Origin: Thermoanaerobaculia bacterium
Lineage (GTDB): Bacteria > Acidobacteriota > Thermoanaerobaculia > Gp7-AA8
Assembly (NCBI GenBank): GCA_017883205.1
Contig: JADGNZ010000002.1
Coordinates: forward strand, 62,001-126,000
Reading direction: 5' to 3'
Length of the DNA: 64,000 bases
Below the pieces are notes generated by a model that made no database searches, was not told where the DNA came from, and saw only the letters and a program-made list of their open reading frames with translations. Numbering within the stretch: the stretch's first letter is position 1; each line of letters begins with the position of its first letter. The translations under genes were made by a program, and so were the position numbers. Positions 1-9,349 of the stretch are shown here, in pieces.

Positions 1-484
1 ATAGCGCAAGCGCGGAGCTCACAAGCACCGCTGGGAGAACCGACACGAGCCACCCCTCGGCGAACATCGGCAGAAGCGGCAGCATGATTCGCGTGTGAAC
101 GGCGAGCGCCGCGGAGATGATCGTCGGAAGCAGCGTCACCGGAATGCAGATTGCGACGATCGAGAGCCAACGCCGCAACACGTAACCGGCCGACGAGATC
201 GGGGCGACGGAGAGAACCGGGAACGATCCCTCGTCACGCTCGCGGCTCAGCGCATCGATCGCCATTCCTGCGGCCAGCAACGCAGTCAAGAGCGGCTGCT
301 CGGACAGAAGAAACATGTTGAACGCCGCCGGCCCGATCGCTCGCGGCGTTCGTCCGGAAATGAGAAACAAAGCCACGGCCGGAGCCGAGACGAGAACCAC
401 GTAAACGACGGCGATCACGCGAAAGCGCATCGAGCGCCACTGCGCGAGCATTTCGTGCGCGGCAAAGAGGCGCAGCAATTTCAT
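1..484 (-). CDS. ABC-2 type transporter permease, 3' end outside the window
   Basis: Membrane subunit of an ABC exporter. The ATG at 484 overlaps the TGA of the upstream ATPase gene (ATGA), so the two are translationally coupled. The visible 161 residues hold about four hydrophobic segments (roughly residues 22-45, 65-80, 105-127 and 140-161). A short soluble stretch (ALSRERDEGSFPVL) between the second and third is typical of ABC-2 permeases after their second helix. The gene runs off the left edge with no stop. It is the last visible gene of the GntR-led operon and probably partners the ATPase at 481-1236. The substrate cannot be told. Confidence 0.8.
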   Translation of the reverse strand, partial: MKLLRLFAAHEMLAQWRSMRFRVIAVVYVVLVSAPAVALFLISGRTPRAIGPAAFNMFLLSEQPLLTALLAAGMAIDALSRERDEGSFPVLSVAPISSAGYVLRRWLSIVAICIPVTLLPTIISAALAVHTRIMLPLLPMFAEGWLVSVLPAVLVSSALAL

Positions 485-1236
485 GCGGCCCGGCTTCCAT
501 GCCGCAGCAGTTCCGCGGCATACGCTTCCTCGAGCGAGGTAGCGTGACCCGAGCGCGACATCAGCGCATCGACGCCACCATCGAATACGAGCACGCCGTT
601 CGTCAGCACAGCGATGCGATCGCAGGTGGCTTCGATGTCCTCCGAGATGTGCGTCGACAACAGCACCGCCACCTCTTCCGCAACCTCGGCGATGAGATTC
701 CGGAAATGAATGCGCTCTTCGGGATCGAGTCCGGCGGTCGGCTCATCAATGACCAGCATGCGTGGTGCATGAATCAACGCTTGCGCGATGCCGAGGCGCC
801 GGCGCATGCCGCCCGAGTACTCGCCGGAGAGCCGGTCGGATACATCGGTCAGATCGACGGCGTCGAGAAGCATGCGCGCGCGGCGGTCGATGTTTCGCCT
901 GGTCATCGCGATCCCGCGCAGCCGCGCGCAGTGGACGAGATACTCAGCGCCCGTGAGATTGCGAAGAGGCTGGAAGTCCTGCGGGAGGTATCCGATCTGC
1001 CGCCGGATCTCCAATCGCGCGCGCCCGCTCGCTGCATCGATCCCGTCGAAGTGCATTGTCCCCGTGGTCGGCTCGAGAGCGAGCACGAGGATGGACAGCA
1101 GCGTCGTCTTTCCTGCGCCGTTCGGTCCGAGGAGCCCGAACATCCCTTCGCCGAGCGTGAGGTCGACGCCGCGGAGCGCCTCGTGGCCATCCGAGTAGGT
1201 TTTGCGGATGCCGTGGAGTTCGATGAGTGGGGCCAT
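481..1236 (-). CDS. ABC transporter ATP-binding protein
   Basis: Cytoplasmic ATPase of an ABC exporter, 251 aa, with all motifs present: Walker A GPNGAGKTT (37-45), Q-loop near Q86, signature YSGGM (140-144), Walker B MLVIDEPTAGLD (160-171) and switch His at H196. It lies 21 bp downstream of the permease/propeller gene and overlaps the next permease by 4 bp. It is therefore the second ATPase of a cluster that encodes two ATPase/permease pairs under one GntR regulator. The substrate is unknown; two-pair arrangements of this type are common in YtrA-regulated exporters. Confidence 0.92.
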   Translation of the reverse strand: MAPLIELHGIRKTYSDGHEALRGVDLTLGEGMFGLLGPNGAGKTTLLSILVLALEPTTGTMHFDGIDAASGRARLEIRRQIGYLPQDFQPLRNLTGAEYLVHCARLRGIAMTRRNIDRRARMLLDAVDLTDVSDRLSGEYSGGMRRRLGIAQALIHAPRMLVIDEPTAGLDPEERIHFRNLIAEVAEEVAVLLSTHISEDIEATCDRIAVLTNGVLVFDGGVDALMSRSGHATSLEEAYAAELLRHGSRAA

Positions 1237-1257
1237 GGGATCAGCGTCTTTTCTTGG

Positions 1258-3117
1258 CTATCCTCCCGCAACGATCCGCTTTTTACCGCTGGCCGGATTC
1301 CAAGCCACGATGTGGCCTGCGGCATCGCCGTAGAAGGCCTCGCGGAGCGGTTGGATCGTCGGGCGGTCTTCCCAGTAGGAGCCTGTCATCGTCCACAAAA
1401 ACGGGCCACGCTCGATCCGCTCCACGACTCCTTGATCGAGATTGATCGACACCAGCGATCGAGGCGACCCATCGCCTCGACGCGAGGTCGATAAGACCAC
1501 ACGCGTACCGTCATCGCCGAGGTAGCTGACATGCTCGGCCGAGTCGACGTCGAAAGGAATGTCTCGTACCGGAGAGCCATCGGGCGAAAGAACTTGGAGT
1601 GTCGTCTTCGAGCCAAGGTGCTTAACGATGGCCATGCGCCCGTCGCGGAGGAAGCGCGCCATGCGAACGTTCTTCTTGTCGCCGTCGACCATCTTGATGA
1701 CCGCTCCGCTGCGGGCATCGTTGAGGCTGACGCCGGCGAGGTCGTGCCGCCGGACGAGCATCTGTGACCCTGTTGGATTGAGCGTAAAGGCGACGAAGCT
1801 GAGGGCAGCGATCGACCCCGTAGCCTTCAGCTCGTGCGTACGTGCGTCCAGCTCGTAGATCGCCACCCCGTCGCGCGCCTGCACGTACAGCCGGACGAGA
1901 TCCGGCGTCAGAAAGTAGCCGTGATGGACTCCATGTTCGTAATCGCCGGGAAGCCGCACCGAAATCAACGATCGTTTCTGCGCAACGTCAAAGATCGAGA
2001 GCGTCTCGCGGCCGATCGTGGCGATCCGATTCCCGTCATCGGAGACGAAGAAACGATCGGCCATAGGAATCGTCAGGCCGGTTTCGACCGGCTCAGCCAC
2101 CCCGCGTTTGTAGACAACAATGTCCGCGGAATTACTGTCAATCCGGGACAGAACAACACTCGCACCATCCCGGGTGAAGTAAACCGAACCGCTGCTTCGT
2201 AGATCAACTCTCCGCGTCGAACCGTCACTCACGTCGATTAGAAAGCCCGCGTTGTAATCGCCACGGTTCCTAGTCTCGCCCGCCATCGCCAGCAAAGGAC
2301 TCCCGGCCGCATAGGAGACACTGCGCCGGTTCGTAAGATCGGAAGGCTTCGCCGACACGACCCACGTCACGAAACCAGCCGCGAGGATCAGCGCCACTGC
2401 GATCGTGCTCCAGAGAAACTGCGAAAGCGCCAGATGGTTGCGGCGCCGGTCGGTGCGGCCACGTTCTAGCTGCCACGCGCCCCCGGCGGCGATGGCCAGG
2501 GCTACTGCGACGGCCAGCGAGGTCAGCATCCCTTTGATGAGTGTGATCGCGAAGCCTCTCGCGAGAGGCAGGACCAGAAACCAGATGGCCACCCCGCACA
2601 AGACCGCCGCGGCAAAATCCGCGGCAATCAGCGCCGAGCGAGACCGGACGAACGTGCCGATGACGTGCGCAATCAGGAACAGGCCGATGGCAGCCGTCAG
2701 AACCAGCACGGTCAACTGCGTGAACGTGATATCCCAGAAACCGGTCCATGCGGTGCCTATGAAACGCGCTGGCGTCGCGATGATGCCGAAGCACCCGACA
2801 ATGAGGACGATGCTTGCGAGCAGTTTTCCAAACCAGATCGACGCCGCACCGACCGGGCGCGAAAAGTAGAACGACATCCGGCCGTCAGAAAGATCGCGGC
2901 CAATGAAGCTGGCGCCTGTGATTACCCCGAGGCCGACGGTGAAGCCGGTGGAGAGGATCACCGCCAGCAGCACTATGGCCTCGCTCCGCGACTTGCCGTG
3001 ACTCATCGGAATCACTCCGATTATGAGGAGGGGCAGAGCTGCGAAGGCGATCGCCGCGTAGACCACGAAACGCTTTTCCTCGAATTCTCTGGCCGCAATG
3101 ACGAGGGCGTTCCTCAT
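1258..3117 (-). CDS. ABC-2 permease fused to a C-terminal beta-propeller-like domain
   Basis: 619 aa. I placed the start at the ATG (3117) that overlaps the TGA of the upstream ATPase; a longer frame exists but only reads through that gene. Residues 1-230 carry about six membrane segments of an ABC-2 permease, including the motif GRDLSDGRMSFYFSRPV after the second helix. A further helix (about 240-260) is followed by roughly 350 residues of short repeated beta-strand blades with WD40/PD40-like patterns (for example FFVSDDGNRIATIG and RFLRDGRMAIV). Those blades are probably outside the membrane. Permease-propeller fusions are less common than plain permeases. The propeller may bind a partner or substrate at the periplasmic face, which is inference. 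Confidence 0.85.
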   Translation of the reverse strand: MRNALVIAAREFEEKRFVVYAAIAFAALPLLIIGVIPMSHGKSRSEAIVLLAVILSTGFTVGLGVITGASFIGRDLSDGRMSFYFSRPVGAASIWFGKLLASIVLIVGCFGIIATPARFIGTAWTGFWDITFTQLTVLVLTAAIGLFLIAHVIGTFVRSRSALIAADFAAAVLCGVAIWFLVLPLARGFAITLIKGMLTSLAVAVALAIAAGGAWQLERGRTDRRRNHLALSQFLWSTIAVALILAAGFVTWVVSAKPSDLTNRRSVSYAAGSPLLAMAGETRNRGDYNAGFLIDVSDGSTRRVDLRSSGSVYFTRDGASVVLSRIDSNSADIVVYKRGVAEPVETGLTIPMADRFFVSDDGNRIATIGRETLSIFDVAQKRSLISVRLPGDYEHGVHHGYFLTPDLVRLYVQARDGVAIYELDARTHELKATGSIAALSFVAFTLNPTGSQMLVRRHDLAGVSLNDARSGAVIKMVDGDKKNVRMARFLRDGRMAIVKHLGSKTTLQVLSPDGSPVRDIPFDVDSAEHVSYLGDDGTRVVLSTSRRGDGSPRSLVSINLDQGVVERIERGPFLWTMTGSYWEDRPTIQPLREAFYGDAAGHIVAWNPASGKKRIVAGG

Positions 3118-4013
3118 GCGTTTCTCTCCTGATTCCCGCCGGCGATGGCGATGAAGATCTCTTCCAGCGACATCACCTGCACCTCGGCCGCGCCGATATT
3201 GCTCGTGCTGCGCATCCGCTCGAAGGCGATGTCGTCGTAGTTGCTGACGATCGCCTCGGCACCACCGCCCCACGCGCGCATCACGGTCGGACGCATCACC
3301 GTCGTGTCGAGCGCGACCGGATGCGCGGCGAAGCGGATGCGTCGGAAGCGCGACTTGAGCGCGTCGACTTCTTCATCGAGCACCAGCTTGCCGTTCTCGA
3401 TCATCCCGACGCGGTCCGCGAACGTCTCGACGCCGATCAGATCGTGCGTGGTGATGAAGACCGTCGTTCCGCGGTCGGCCAGATCGCCGATCACTTCCTC
3501 GAACAGCGACTTGCGCGCGACGACGTCGAGACCGAGCGTCGGATCATCGAGGACGAGCAGCTCCGGCGTGTTCGCAAGTGCAAGCGCCAGCGACACCTGC
3601 TTCTTCTGCCCTTTCGAAAGGCTGCCGAAGCGGCTGTTCAACGGCACGCCAAACATGCGGAGGCGTTCTTCGACGCTCGCCTGATCCCACGTGCGATACA
3701 AGCGCGCACAAAAACGGGCGATGGCGGCGACGCTCATTTCCGGCGGAGCGTCCGCATCTTCGCTAACGACGCCGACGTGTTGCATGAGCTCGGACCGGCG
3801 CGACCAGACGTCTTCGCCGAACAGCGTGATCTTGCCATCGCCGGGTTTCTGCTGGCCGAGGAGACAGCGGACGAGGGAGGACTTGCCGGCGCCGTTGCGT
3901 CCCACGAGCGCGTAGACGGCGCCGCGCATCACGTTCAGCGACACGTGATCGACTGCGACCTTGCGGCCGTAGCGCACGGTGAGATCAGCAATCTGGATCG
4001 CTCTGTCGCTCAT
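3114..4013 (-). CDS. ABC transporter ATP-binding protein, first ATPase of the operon
   Basis: 299 aa. Walker A GRNGAGKS (38-45), signature LSKGQKKQ (132-139), Walker B LLVLDDPT (152-159) and switch His (H190) are visible. The catalytic position after Walker B reads Asp (LDDPT), where most ABC ATPases have Glu. This is seen in some YtrB/EcsA-like exporter ATPases and may slow hydrolysis. About 80 residues after the nucleotide-binding fold form an accessory domain. The gene overlaps both neighbours by 4 bp and directly follows the GntR regulator. Confidence 0.92.
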   Translation of the reverse strand: MSDRAIQIADLTVRYGRKVAVDHVSLNVMRGAVYALVGRNGAGKSSLVRCLLGQQKPGDGKITLFGEDVWSRRSELMQHVGVVSEDADAPPEMSVAAIARFCARLYRTWDQASVEERLRMFGVPLNSRFGSLSKGQKKQVSLALALANTPELLVLDDPTLGLDVVARKSLFEEVIGDLADRGTTVFITTHDLIGVETFADRVGMIENGKLVLDEEVDALKSRFRRIRFAAHPVALDTTVMRPTVMRAWGGGAEAIVSNYDDIAFERMRSTSNIGAAEVQVMSLEEIFIAIAGGNQERNA

Positions 4014-4405
4014 GCTTTTCTCCTGTGCTCGCGCACGACGCGCTCGTAGGCCGACTCGACTTCATCGACGGCGTCTTCGAGCCCGGAGCCGACCGAGATC
4101 GCCGTCGAGGCATAACGGATCGCGGCATCGCGCAGCGCTTCGTTCCGCTCGTTCTTCCTCGGCTGCACCGGCACGTCAGCGACGTACGTTCCTTCGCCGC
4201 GTTTGACAGCCAGCACGCCCCCCTCGGTGAGCCGTTGATAGGCGCGGGCGACGGTATTGGGATTGACGCGAAGGTCTTTGGCCAGGTCGCGGACGGACGG
4301 CACGGATGCGCCCGGTTGCAGCGCGCCGAGGGCGATCATGCGCCGGACGCCTTCTTCGATCTGGCGCCAGATGGGGGCGGGGTCTGTCGGATTGATGGCG
4401 AACAT
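4010..4405 (-). CDS. GntR family regulator, YtrA-type
   Basis: 131 aa starting at the ATG at 4405 (MFAINPTDPAPIWRQIEE). The frame continues upstream only through a proline-rich stretch encoded by a G/C-rich repeat. The N-terminal winged helix-turn-helix (about residues 10-75) ends with NPNTVARAYQRLTEGGVLAVKRGEGTYV, the GntR signature. The short C-terminal tail without an effector domain is typical of the YtrA subfamily, which controls adjacent ABC exporter genes. It heads the operon and overlaps the ATPase gene by 4 bp. A palindrome at 4514-4535 is its likely autoregulatory operator. Confidence 0.92.
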   Translation of the reverse strand: MFAINPTDPAPIWRQIEEGVRRMIALGALQPGASVPSVRDLAKDLRVNPNTVARAYQRLTEGGVLAVKRGEGTYVADVPVQPRKNERNEALRDAAIRYASTAISVGSGLEDAVDEVESAYERVVREHRRKA

Positions 4406-4497
4406 GTGTGTGGGGAGTGGGGGGTCGGGGGTGGGGAGTGGGAGCGGGGAGTCGGAAACCGAAACGCTCGCTCCCACACGCCACACCCCTCACCACC
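4406..4497. repeat. G-rich/C-rich low-complexity hairpin in the gntR leader
   Basis: A G-rich run (4408-4456) faces a C-rich run (4469-4494). GTGGGAGCG at 4438-4446 pairs exactly with CGCTCCCAC at 4469-4477. A closely similar G-rich phrase lies at 16768-16806, also just upstream of a minus-strand gene, so this is a dispersed element and not coding sequence. In the gntR transcript it forms the leader directly before the start codon and could affect translation; that role is inferred. Confidence 0.6.
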
Positions 4498-4513
4498 TAA
4501 TCTATCTGGCGAC

Positions 4514-4560
4514 GTGTACTAGATACCTAATACAGTAAGGCGGAGCGCATTTGCAGTCAA
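4514..4560 (-). promoter_or_regulatory. Promoter and palindromic operator of the gntR-ABC operon
   Basis: On the minus strand TTGACT (4555-4560) and TACTGT (4532-4537) are separated by 17 bp, a plausible sigma-70 promoter. Overlapping the -10 box is an inverted repeat GTGTACTA-N6-TAATACAG (4514-4535; 6 of 8 positions symmetric). GntR dimers bind such repeats, so autorepression is likely. The site also lies 54 bp upstream of the divergent BON gene. Confidence 0.55.
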
Positions 4561-4589
4561 GTGGCATGCTGCTTGAGTAGTTATCGCGT

Positions 4590-5123
4590 ATGAGAAAGAA
4601 CCAGAGGATAGCAATCGCACTCGCGGCGGTGGTGGCCGTCGCCGGAATCACATCCATCGTTCTGAGGCATGGCGGCGATGCGACGACCGCAAAGGAAGAC
4701 CGGGCCCAGACGGTGACCCCGCAGCTTCCCGATACCGCGATTGTGAAGGCCGTTCAGGATGCGAACCTCCGCATCGACGGATTGTCCGCGACCAACGTCG
4801 GCGGGATCGTCGTGCTCAAAGGAACGGCTGACCCGGCCGCAGCGCAACAGGCCGCCGCGGTGATCCATCAGCTTGGCTTCGCGCGCGTGGCGAACCTCAT
4901 CGTGCCACGCACGGCCGTCGACGACGACTGGATGCGCCGCGAAGCAGAGAAGCGCCTGGCATCGACGCGCGCCCTCGACGGCTGCACGCTTCACGTGAGC
5001 TGCGCCAAAGGCATTCTCCGCGTCGAAGGCACTTCGTACAGCGACATGCAGGCCGAAGTCGCCCGCAACGTCCTCCGCCGTCTCGGCGCGAGCGAAGTGC
5101 AGGTGCAGTTGACGAAGCTGTAG
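4590..5123 (+). CDS. Exported BON-domain protein
   Basis: 177 aa. An N-terminal signal or anchor (residues 6-26, after MRKNQR) is followed by two BON-like alpha/beta modules, about 45-105 and 110-175. The phrases NLRIDGLSATNVGGIVVLKGTAD and TLHVSCAKGILRVEGTSYSDMQ are typical BON strands; BON proteins (OsmY family) act in the periplasm and are thought to bind membranes or phospholipids. It is transcribed away from the gntR operon. No partner gene follows closely. Confidence 0.75.
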   Translation: MRKNQRIAIALAAVVAVAGITSIVLRHGGDATTAKEDRAQTVTPQLPDTAIVKAVQDANLRIDGLSATNVGGIVVLKGTADPAAAQQAAAVIHQLGFARVANLIVPRTAVDDDWMRREAEKRLASTRALDGCTLHVSCAKGILRVEGTSYSDMQAEVARNVLRRLGASEVQVQLTKL

Positions 5124-5277
5124 TTGGGGTTTCCTGGTTGCTCGGTTGCTGAGTTGCTCGGGCTGTCAGCTTGCATCGACAGCCTGGTAGCTCGCAGTAC
5201 GCGTGTGATTCAGACTCTCATAATTGACGCCGTAATTCGCGACTTGATCTCTGCGCAAGGCCGCGCATACTTGGTTC

Positions 5278-5850
5278 ATGTCATCGCCCGATCCGAGCCT
5301 GCTCACGCCCAGCGAGTACCTGGAGTTTGAACGCAAATCGGAGTTCCGAAATGAGTACATCGACGGCCACGTGCTCCCGATGTCGGGAGGCAGTTGGCGG
5401 CACGGTCTGATCGTCGGCAATTTGTTAGGCGAGGTCCACTCGCAGATGCGTGGCAAAGCATGCGTCGTCTACCCCATCGGCCTGCGCGTGAAGGTCGGCC
5501 TCGGCTCTTACACGTATTCGGATGTCGTCGCCCTTTGCGGTAAACCCGAGCTCGAAGACGAACACTGCGACACACTTCTCAATCGGTCAGTAGTCATCGA
5601 GGTTCTTTCTGACTCGACCGAAGCGTATGACCGCGGAGAGAAGTTCGCGCACTACCGCCGTCTCGATTCGTTGCGCGAGTATGTCCTCGTCTCACAGAAC
5701 AAGATTCGCGTCGAGCACTACCGCCGCAACGCTGATGCATGGATCTTGTCCGAGGTCGGCGGGCCGGACGCCGTTCTCCATCTCGAATCGATCGACTGCC
5801 ACGTGCCGGTCAGCACTATCTACGAGAAAGTGGAGTTCGATACGAAGTAA
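5278..5850 (+). CDS. Uma2 family (DUF820) putative endonuclease
   Basis: 190 aa. It matches the Uma2/DUF820 restriction-endonuclease-like fold: N-terminal LTPSEYLEFERKSEFRNEYIDG, a central strand YTYSDVVALCGKPE, the acidic strand VVIEVLSDSTEAYDRGEKFAHYRRLDSLREYVLVSQ with the usual E-V-L-S motif and downstream Lys, and a C-terminal strand pair. The family has a PD-(D/E)XK core; its cellular role is largely unknown. It stands alone, converging on the RND operon. A second Uma2 gene lies at 12592-13122. Confidence 0.88.
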   Translation: MSSPDPSLLTPSEYLEFERKSEFRNEYIDGHVLPMSGGSWRHGLIVGNLLGEVHSQMRGKACVVYPIGLRVKVGLGSYTYSDVVALCGKPELEDEHCDTLLNRSVVIEVLSDSTEAYDRGEKFAHYRRLDSLREYVLVSQNKIRVEHYRRNADAWILSEVGGPDAVLHLESIDCHVPVSTIYEKVEFDTK

Positions 5851-5870
5851 GGGCGAATCGCAGAATTGCT

Positions 5871-8800
5871 CTACTGCGCCACCAGCGGCTCCTCCGCCGG
5901 CGCGATCTCTTCTTCCGCTACCGTCTTTCGCGCCCTCATCCTTTCCTGCAAGTCGTCAAACAGCGAGTAGGCAACCGGCGTCGCCAGCAATGTGAGCAGC
6001 AGCGCGAGGCTCTGGCCGCCGATGATCACCGAGCCGATAGCGCGGTTTGTTGCGGCGCCGGTTCCGCTCGAGGCAACGAGAGGAAGCATGCCGGCGACGA
6101 AGGCCAGGGTCGTCATCAGGATCGGGCGCAGGCGGTCGCGATTGGCTACGCGGATCGCTTGTGCGCGCGGGAGGCCGTGCGCGCGAAGACCGTTCGTGTG
6201 ATCGACCTGCAGGATACCGTTCTTTTTCACGATGCCGAAGAGCACGAGGATACCGAGCATCGAGAAGATGTTGAGCGACTGGTTGAGCACGAGAATCGAG
6301 AAGAGCGCGAAGGGAACCGTGAGCGGGAGCGCGAGAAGGATCGTCACAGGATGAATCCAGCTCTCGAACTGCGCGGCCAGAATCAGGTACATGAAGATGA
6401 TCGACAGCAGAAACGCAAACATGAAGTTCGTGAACGCGCGCCCCTGCTCGCGCGAACGGCCGGTGAAGCCCGACGAGTACTCGAGCGGCATGTTGAGCTT
6501 CTTCGTTTCCGCCAGCAGGTTGTCCATCACCGTTTGCGCGGAGTGACCCGGTGCCATGTTCGCGGTGAGCATGACCTGACGCTGGCGTTGGATGCGGTTG
6601 ATGGATGCCGGCCCAGCGCCCGGCGACATCGTGACGACATCGCGGAGCTGCACGGTGCGCGTGCCGACCGACGGCACCTGCGCCTGCGCGATGCCCTGCG
6701 GGTCTTTGCGGTACTCGTGTTCCGCGCGCACGTGAACTTCGTATTGCTCGCCGCCTTCGTAGTAGTCGGTGATCTTGAGACCACCGACGAGCACGTTCAG
6801 AGTTGAGGCGATGTCCTGCACGCGCACGCCCATATCCGATGCTTTGTCGCGGTCGATGCGGACGCCGAGCTCGGGCTTGCCAGTGATCAGATTCGTGTCG
6901 GGATCGATGACGCCGAGGCCTTTCATGCCGCGCAACTGCGCAAGCAGCGTGTCCGAATACTTCGAAAGCTGATTGAGGTCGGGACCGCCGATCCAGTACA
7001 TGATCTCGGCGTTCACGCCGCCGCCGAATGCGTTGACCGGCCCGACGGACGTGCGCAGGTTCAGCCTCTGATACTGCGGCATGATGTTGTTGCGGACGTC
7101 GGCCATGACCGCGAACTGATCGCGAATGCGCTTGTCGACCGGAATGAGCTTGACGTAGACGGTGCCGAGGTTCTGCGTGACCTGCGGATCGTCGCCGATG
7201 GTCAGGACAGTGGTCTCGACCTCGGGCAGCTTGCGAACGCGGGCGGCAATCGACTCCATGATCGTCTGCGTCGTCTGCAAACTCGCCCCCTCGGGTGCGC
7301 GCGCCTGCACCTGGAACTGCGATTCGTCGTCCGAGGGCAGGAAGTTCTTATTCACCAGAATCCCGAGCGGGACGATCGAGACCAGCGCGGTCACCATCGC
7401 CAACACGATCACCCAGCGATGGGCCATCGACCAGTCCAGCATCTTCAGATAGAAGCCTTCGATGTGTGCGTAGAACCCGTGCTCGCGCGTCGAGGCCTCA
7501 TGCGACAGATCCTCGCGGCGCAGCCAACGCGCGGACATCATCGGCGTGAGCGTGAACGAAACGAGCAGCGACACGGCGATGGCGATGGCCATCGTCACGC
7601 CGAACGAGTGCATGAAGCGGCCAACGATCCCGGCCATGAACGCTACCGGTAGAAAGACAGCGATGAGCGAAAGCGATGTGGCCAGAACGGCCATGCCCAC
7701 TTCCTTCGTGCCTTCGACCGCGGCTTCCGCCGGCGCCATCTTTTTCTCTTCCATGAAGCGGAAGATGTTCTCGAGCACGACGACCGCGTCGTCGATAACG
7801 ATGCCGACGGCGAGCGTCAACGCCAGCAGCGTGATGACGTTCAGCGTGAAGTCTTCGTAGCGCATCGCCGCAAACGTGGCGATGATCGAGCTTGGGATCG
7901 CGATCGCGGCAATGATCGTCGGACGCGAGCGGCGGAAGAAGTAGAGCAGCATGCCGAAGGCGATGAGCGCACCGACGAGCCGCAGCGGATTGATCGGAAC
8001 CACGCCGCCCTTCGGCACGAACGCCGCGATCGCGAACGCCACCGCGGCGCCGCCAACGCGGAAGGCGAACGGCAGTTGTTTTTTTGAGGCCAGCCAACTG
8101 ACGAGCGCGAAAAGGACGATGAACGCGAGAATCGAAACGTGGATGACCGGCGCGCGTGCGGCGACGTCTTTCACGCCGAACAGCAGCGTGTAAGTCGCCA
8201 GCGTGGACACCAGCATGATCAGCGCTTCGCGCAATTTCGGCGAGGAGAGGAAGAACCAGACGATGAGCGCGGCGAAGAGCGATCCGAGAATCAGATGTTC
8301 CTTCACGGCGTCGACAGCGGCGACGATGAAGTCGGATTGATCGCGGACGACCTGCATCGTCCATCCTTTGGGAAGGTCGGTGCGAACCTGGCCGAGCTGC
8401 TCTTTGAGCCGCTCAATGACTTCAACCGTGTTCGTACCGGACTGCTTGCGGATGTTCAGGACGACGGCCGGCTTGCCGTTGACGGTGGCGATCGACTCCG
8501 GCTCGGCCACGCTGTCTTCGATGTGCGCGACGTCGCCGACTTTCACGACGTATCCGTTCGACGTCGCGAGCGGAATGTTCGCGAAGTCCGCGGGCGACTG
8601 CACGCGGCCGTAGGTTCGCAGCGTCAGATCGCGCAGACCCTGCTCGACTTTGCCGCCCGGAATCTGCACGTTCTGCGATTGCAGCGCTGCCACGAGTTGC
8701 GCAGTGGTCAAGCCGACCGCGGAGAGTTTCGCGGAGTCGACGATGACGTTGATCTGCCGCGGACGTCCACCGACGATGAGCACCTGACCGACGCCGTTGA

Positions 8801-9302
8801 TCGACTCCAGCCGGCGGCGAAGTTTCTTGTCAGCGAACTCGGTGATGTCGCGGATCGGAGCAGGGCCGGAGAGCGCGATGCCGAGAACGGGCACGGCATC
8901 AGGATCGATCTTCTGGATGATGGGAGGATCAGCGTCCTTCGGCAGGTCGCGGAGGATCGTGTTGACCTTGTCGCGCACTTCCTGCGCCGCCACGTCGATG
9001 TCCTTCTCCAGCACAAAGCTGACGATGACCTGCGACGTCCCCTCGGACGAAATGGACTGCAACTGATCGATGCCGCTGATCGTGTTGACGGCTTCCTCGA
9101 CCTTGTCGGTGATGTCTGTCTCGACCTCTTCCGGCGCCGCGCCGACGAGCCGCGTGGTGATCGTGATCGTCGGGATGTCGACTTTCGGGAAGCGGTCGAC
9201 GCCGAGTTGCTGGTAAGCAAACCAGCCGACGACGACAAGCGAGAGAACGAGGACCGTCGCAAAGACCGGACGGCGAACGCAGAGAGCGGCAAGTTTATGC
9301 AT
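5871..9302 (-). CDS. RND efflux transporter permease (HAE-1/AcrB-like) with extra helices
   Basis: Inner-membrane proton-driven pump of a tripartite efflux system, 1143 aa, about 100 longer than usual for AcrB-type proteins. The first helix (residues 12-32) is followed by a porter domain. The proton-relay pair D504/D505 is present in [12 protein letters not shown] of the fourth canonical helix. Between the second canonical helix (about 335-352) and the normal continuation [14 protein letters not shown] (457 onward) lie about 104 extra residues. They are strongly hydrophobic (about 359-377, 385-404, 413-430 and 440-456). It is the last gene of the tetR-tolC-MFP-RND operon; the substrate is unknown. 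Confidence 0.95.
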   Translation of the reverse strand: MHKLAALCVRRPVFATVLVLSLVVVGWFAYQQLGVDRFPKVDIPTITITTRLVGAAPEEVETDITDKVEEAVNTISGIDQLQSISSEGTSQVIVSFVLEKDIDVAAQEVRDKVNTILRDLPKDADPPIIQKIDPDAVPVLGIALSGPAPIRDITEFADKKLRRRLESINGVGQVLIVGGRPRQINVIVDSAKLSAVGLTTAQLVAALQSQNVQIPGGKVEQGLRDLTLRTYGRVQSPADFANIPLATSNGYVVKVGDVAHIEDSVAEPESIATVNGKPAVVLNIRKQSGTNTVEVIERLKEQLGQVRTDLPKGWTMQVVRDQSDFIVAAVDAVKEHLILGSLFAALIVWFFLSSPKLREALIMLVSTLATYTLLFGVKDVAARAPVIHVSILAFIVLFALVSWLASKKQLPFAFRVGGAAVAFAIAAFVPKGGVVPINPLRLVGALIAFGMLLYFFRRSRPTIIAAIAIPSSIIATFAAMRYEDFTLNVITLLALTLAVGIVIDDAVVVLENIFRFMEEKKMAPAEAAVEGTKEVGMAVLATSLSLIAVFLPVAFMAGIVGRFMHSFGVTMAIAIAVSLLVSFTLTPMMSARWLRREDLSHEASTREHGFYAHIEGFYLKMLDWSMAHRWVIVLAMVTALVSIVPLGILVNKNFLPSDDESQFQVQARAPEGASLQTTQTIMESIAARVRKLPEVETTVLTIGDDPQVTQNLGTVYVKLIPVDKRIRDQFAVMADVRNNIMPQYQRLNLRTSVGPVNAFGGGVNAEIMYWIGGPDLNQLSKYSDTLLAQLRGMKGLGVIDPDTNLITGKPELGVRIDRDKASDMGVRVQDIASTLNVLVGGLKITDYYEGGEQYEVHVRAEHEYRKDPQGIAQAQVPSVGTRTVQLRDVVTMSPGAGPASINRIQRQRQVMLTANMAPGHSAQTVMDNLLAETKKLNMPLEYSSGFTGRSREQGRAFTNFMFAFLLSIIFMYLILAAQFESWIHPVTILLALPLTVPFALFSILVLNQSLNIFSMLGILVLFGIVKKNGILQVDHTNGLRAHGLPRAQAIRVANRDRLRPILMTTLAFVAGMLPLVASSGTGAATNRAIGSVIIGGQSLALLLTLLATPVAYSLFDDLQERMRARKTVAEEEIAPAEEPLVAQ

Positions 9303-9319
9303 GTGGTTTCCCGTTTTCT

Positions 9320-9338
9320 ATCTGCGTCATCGGCAGAT
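9320..9338. repeat. Short hairpin related to the ATCTGCG dispersed repeat
   Basis: ATCTGC (9320-9325) pairs with GCAGAT (9333-9338) across GTCATCG, in the 47-bp gap between the adaptor gene and the RND pump gene. The sequence resembles the right arm of the larger element at 13129-13200, so it may be a truncated copy. It could attenuate or stabilise the polycistronic transcript, which is speculation. Confidence 0.45.
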
Positions 9339-9349
9339 CAGCAACTCAT

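Noticed and set aside
4010-4486. Longer GntR protein starting at 4486
   Set aside because: The extra 27 residues are a Pro/Thr-rich translation of the G/C-rich repeat; the domain begins right after the ATG at 4405.
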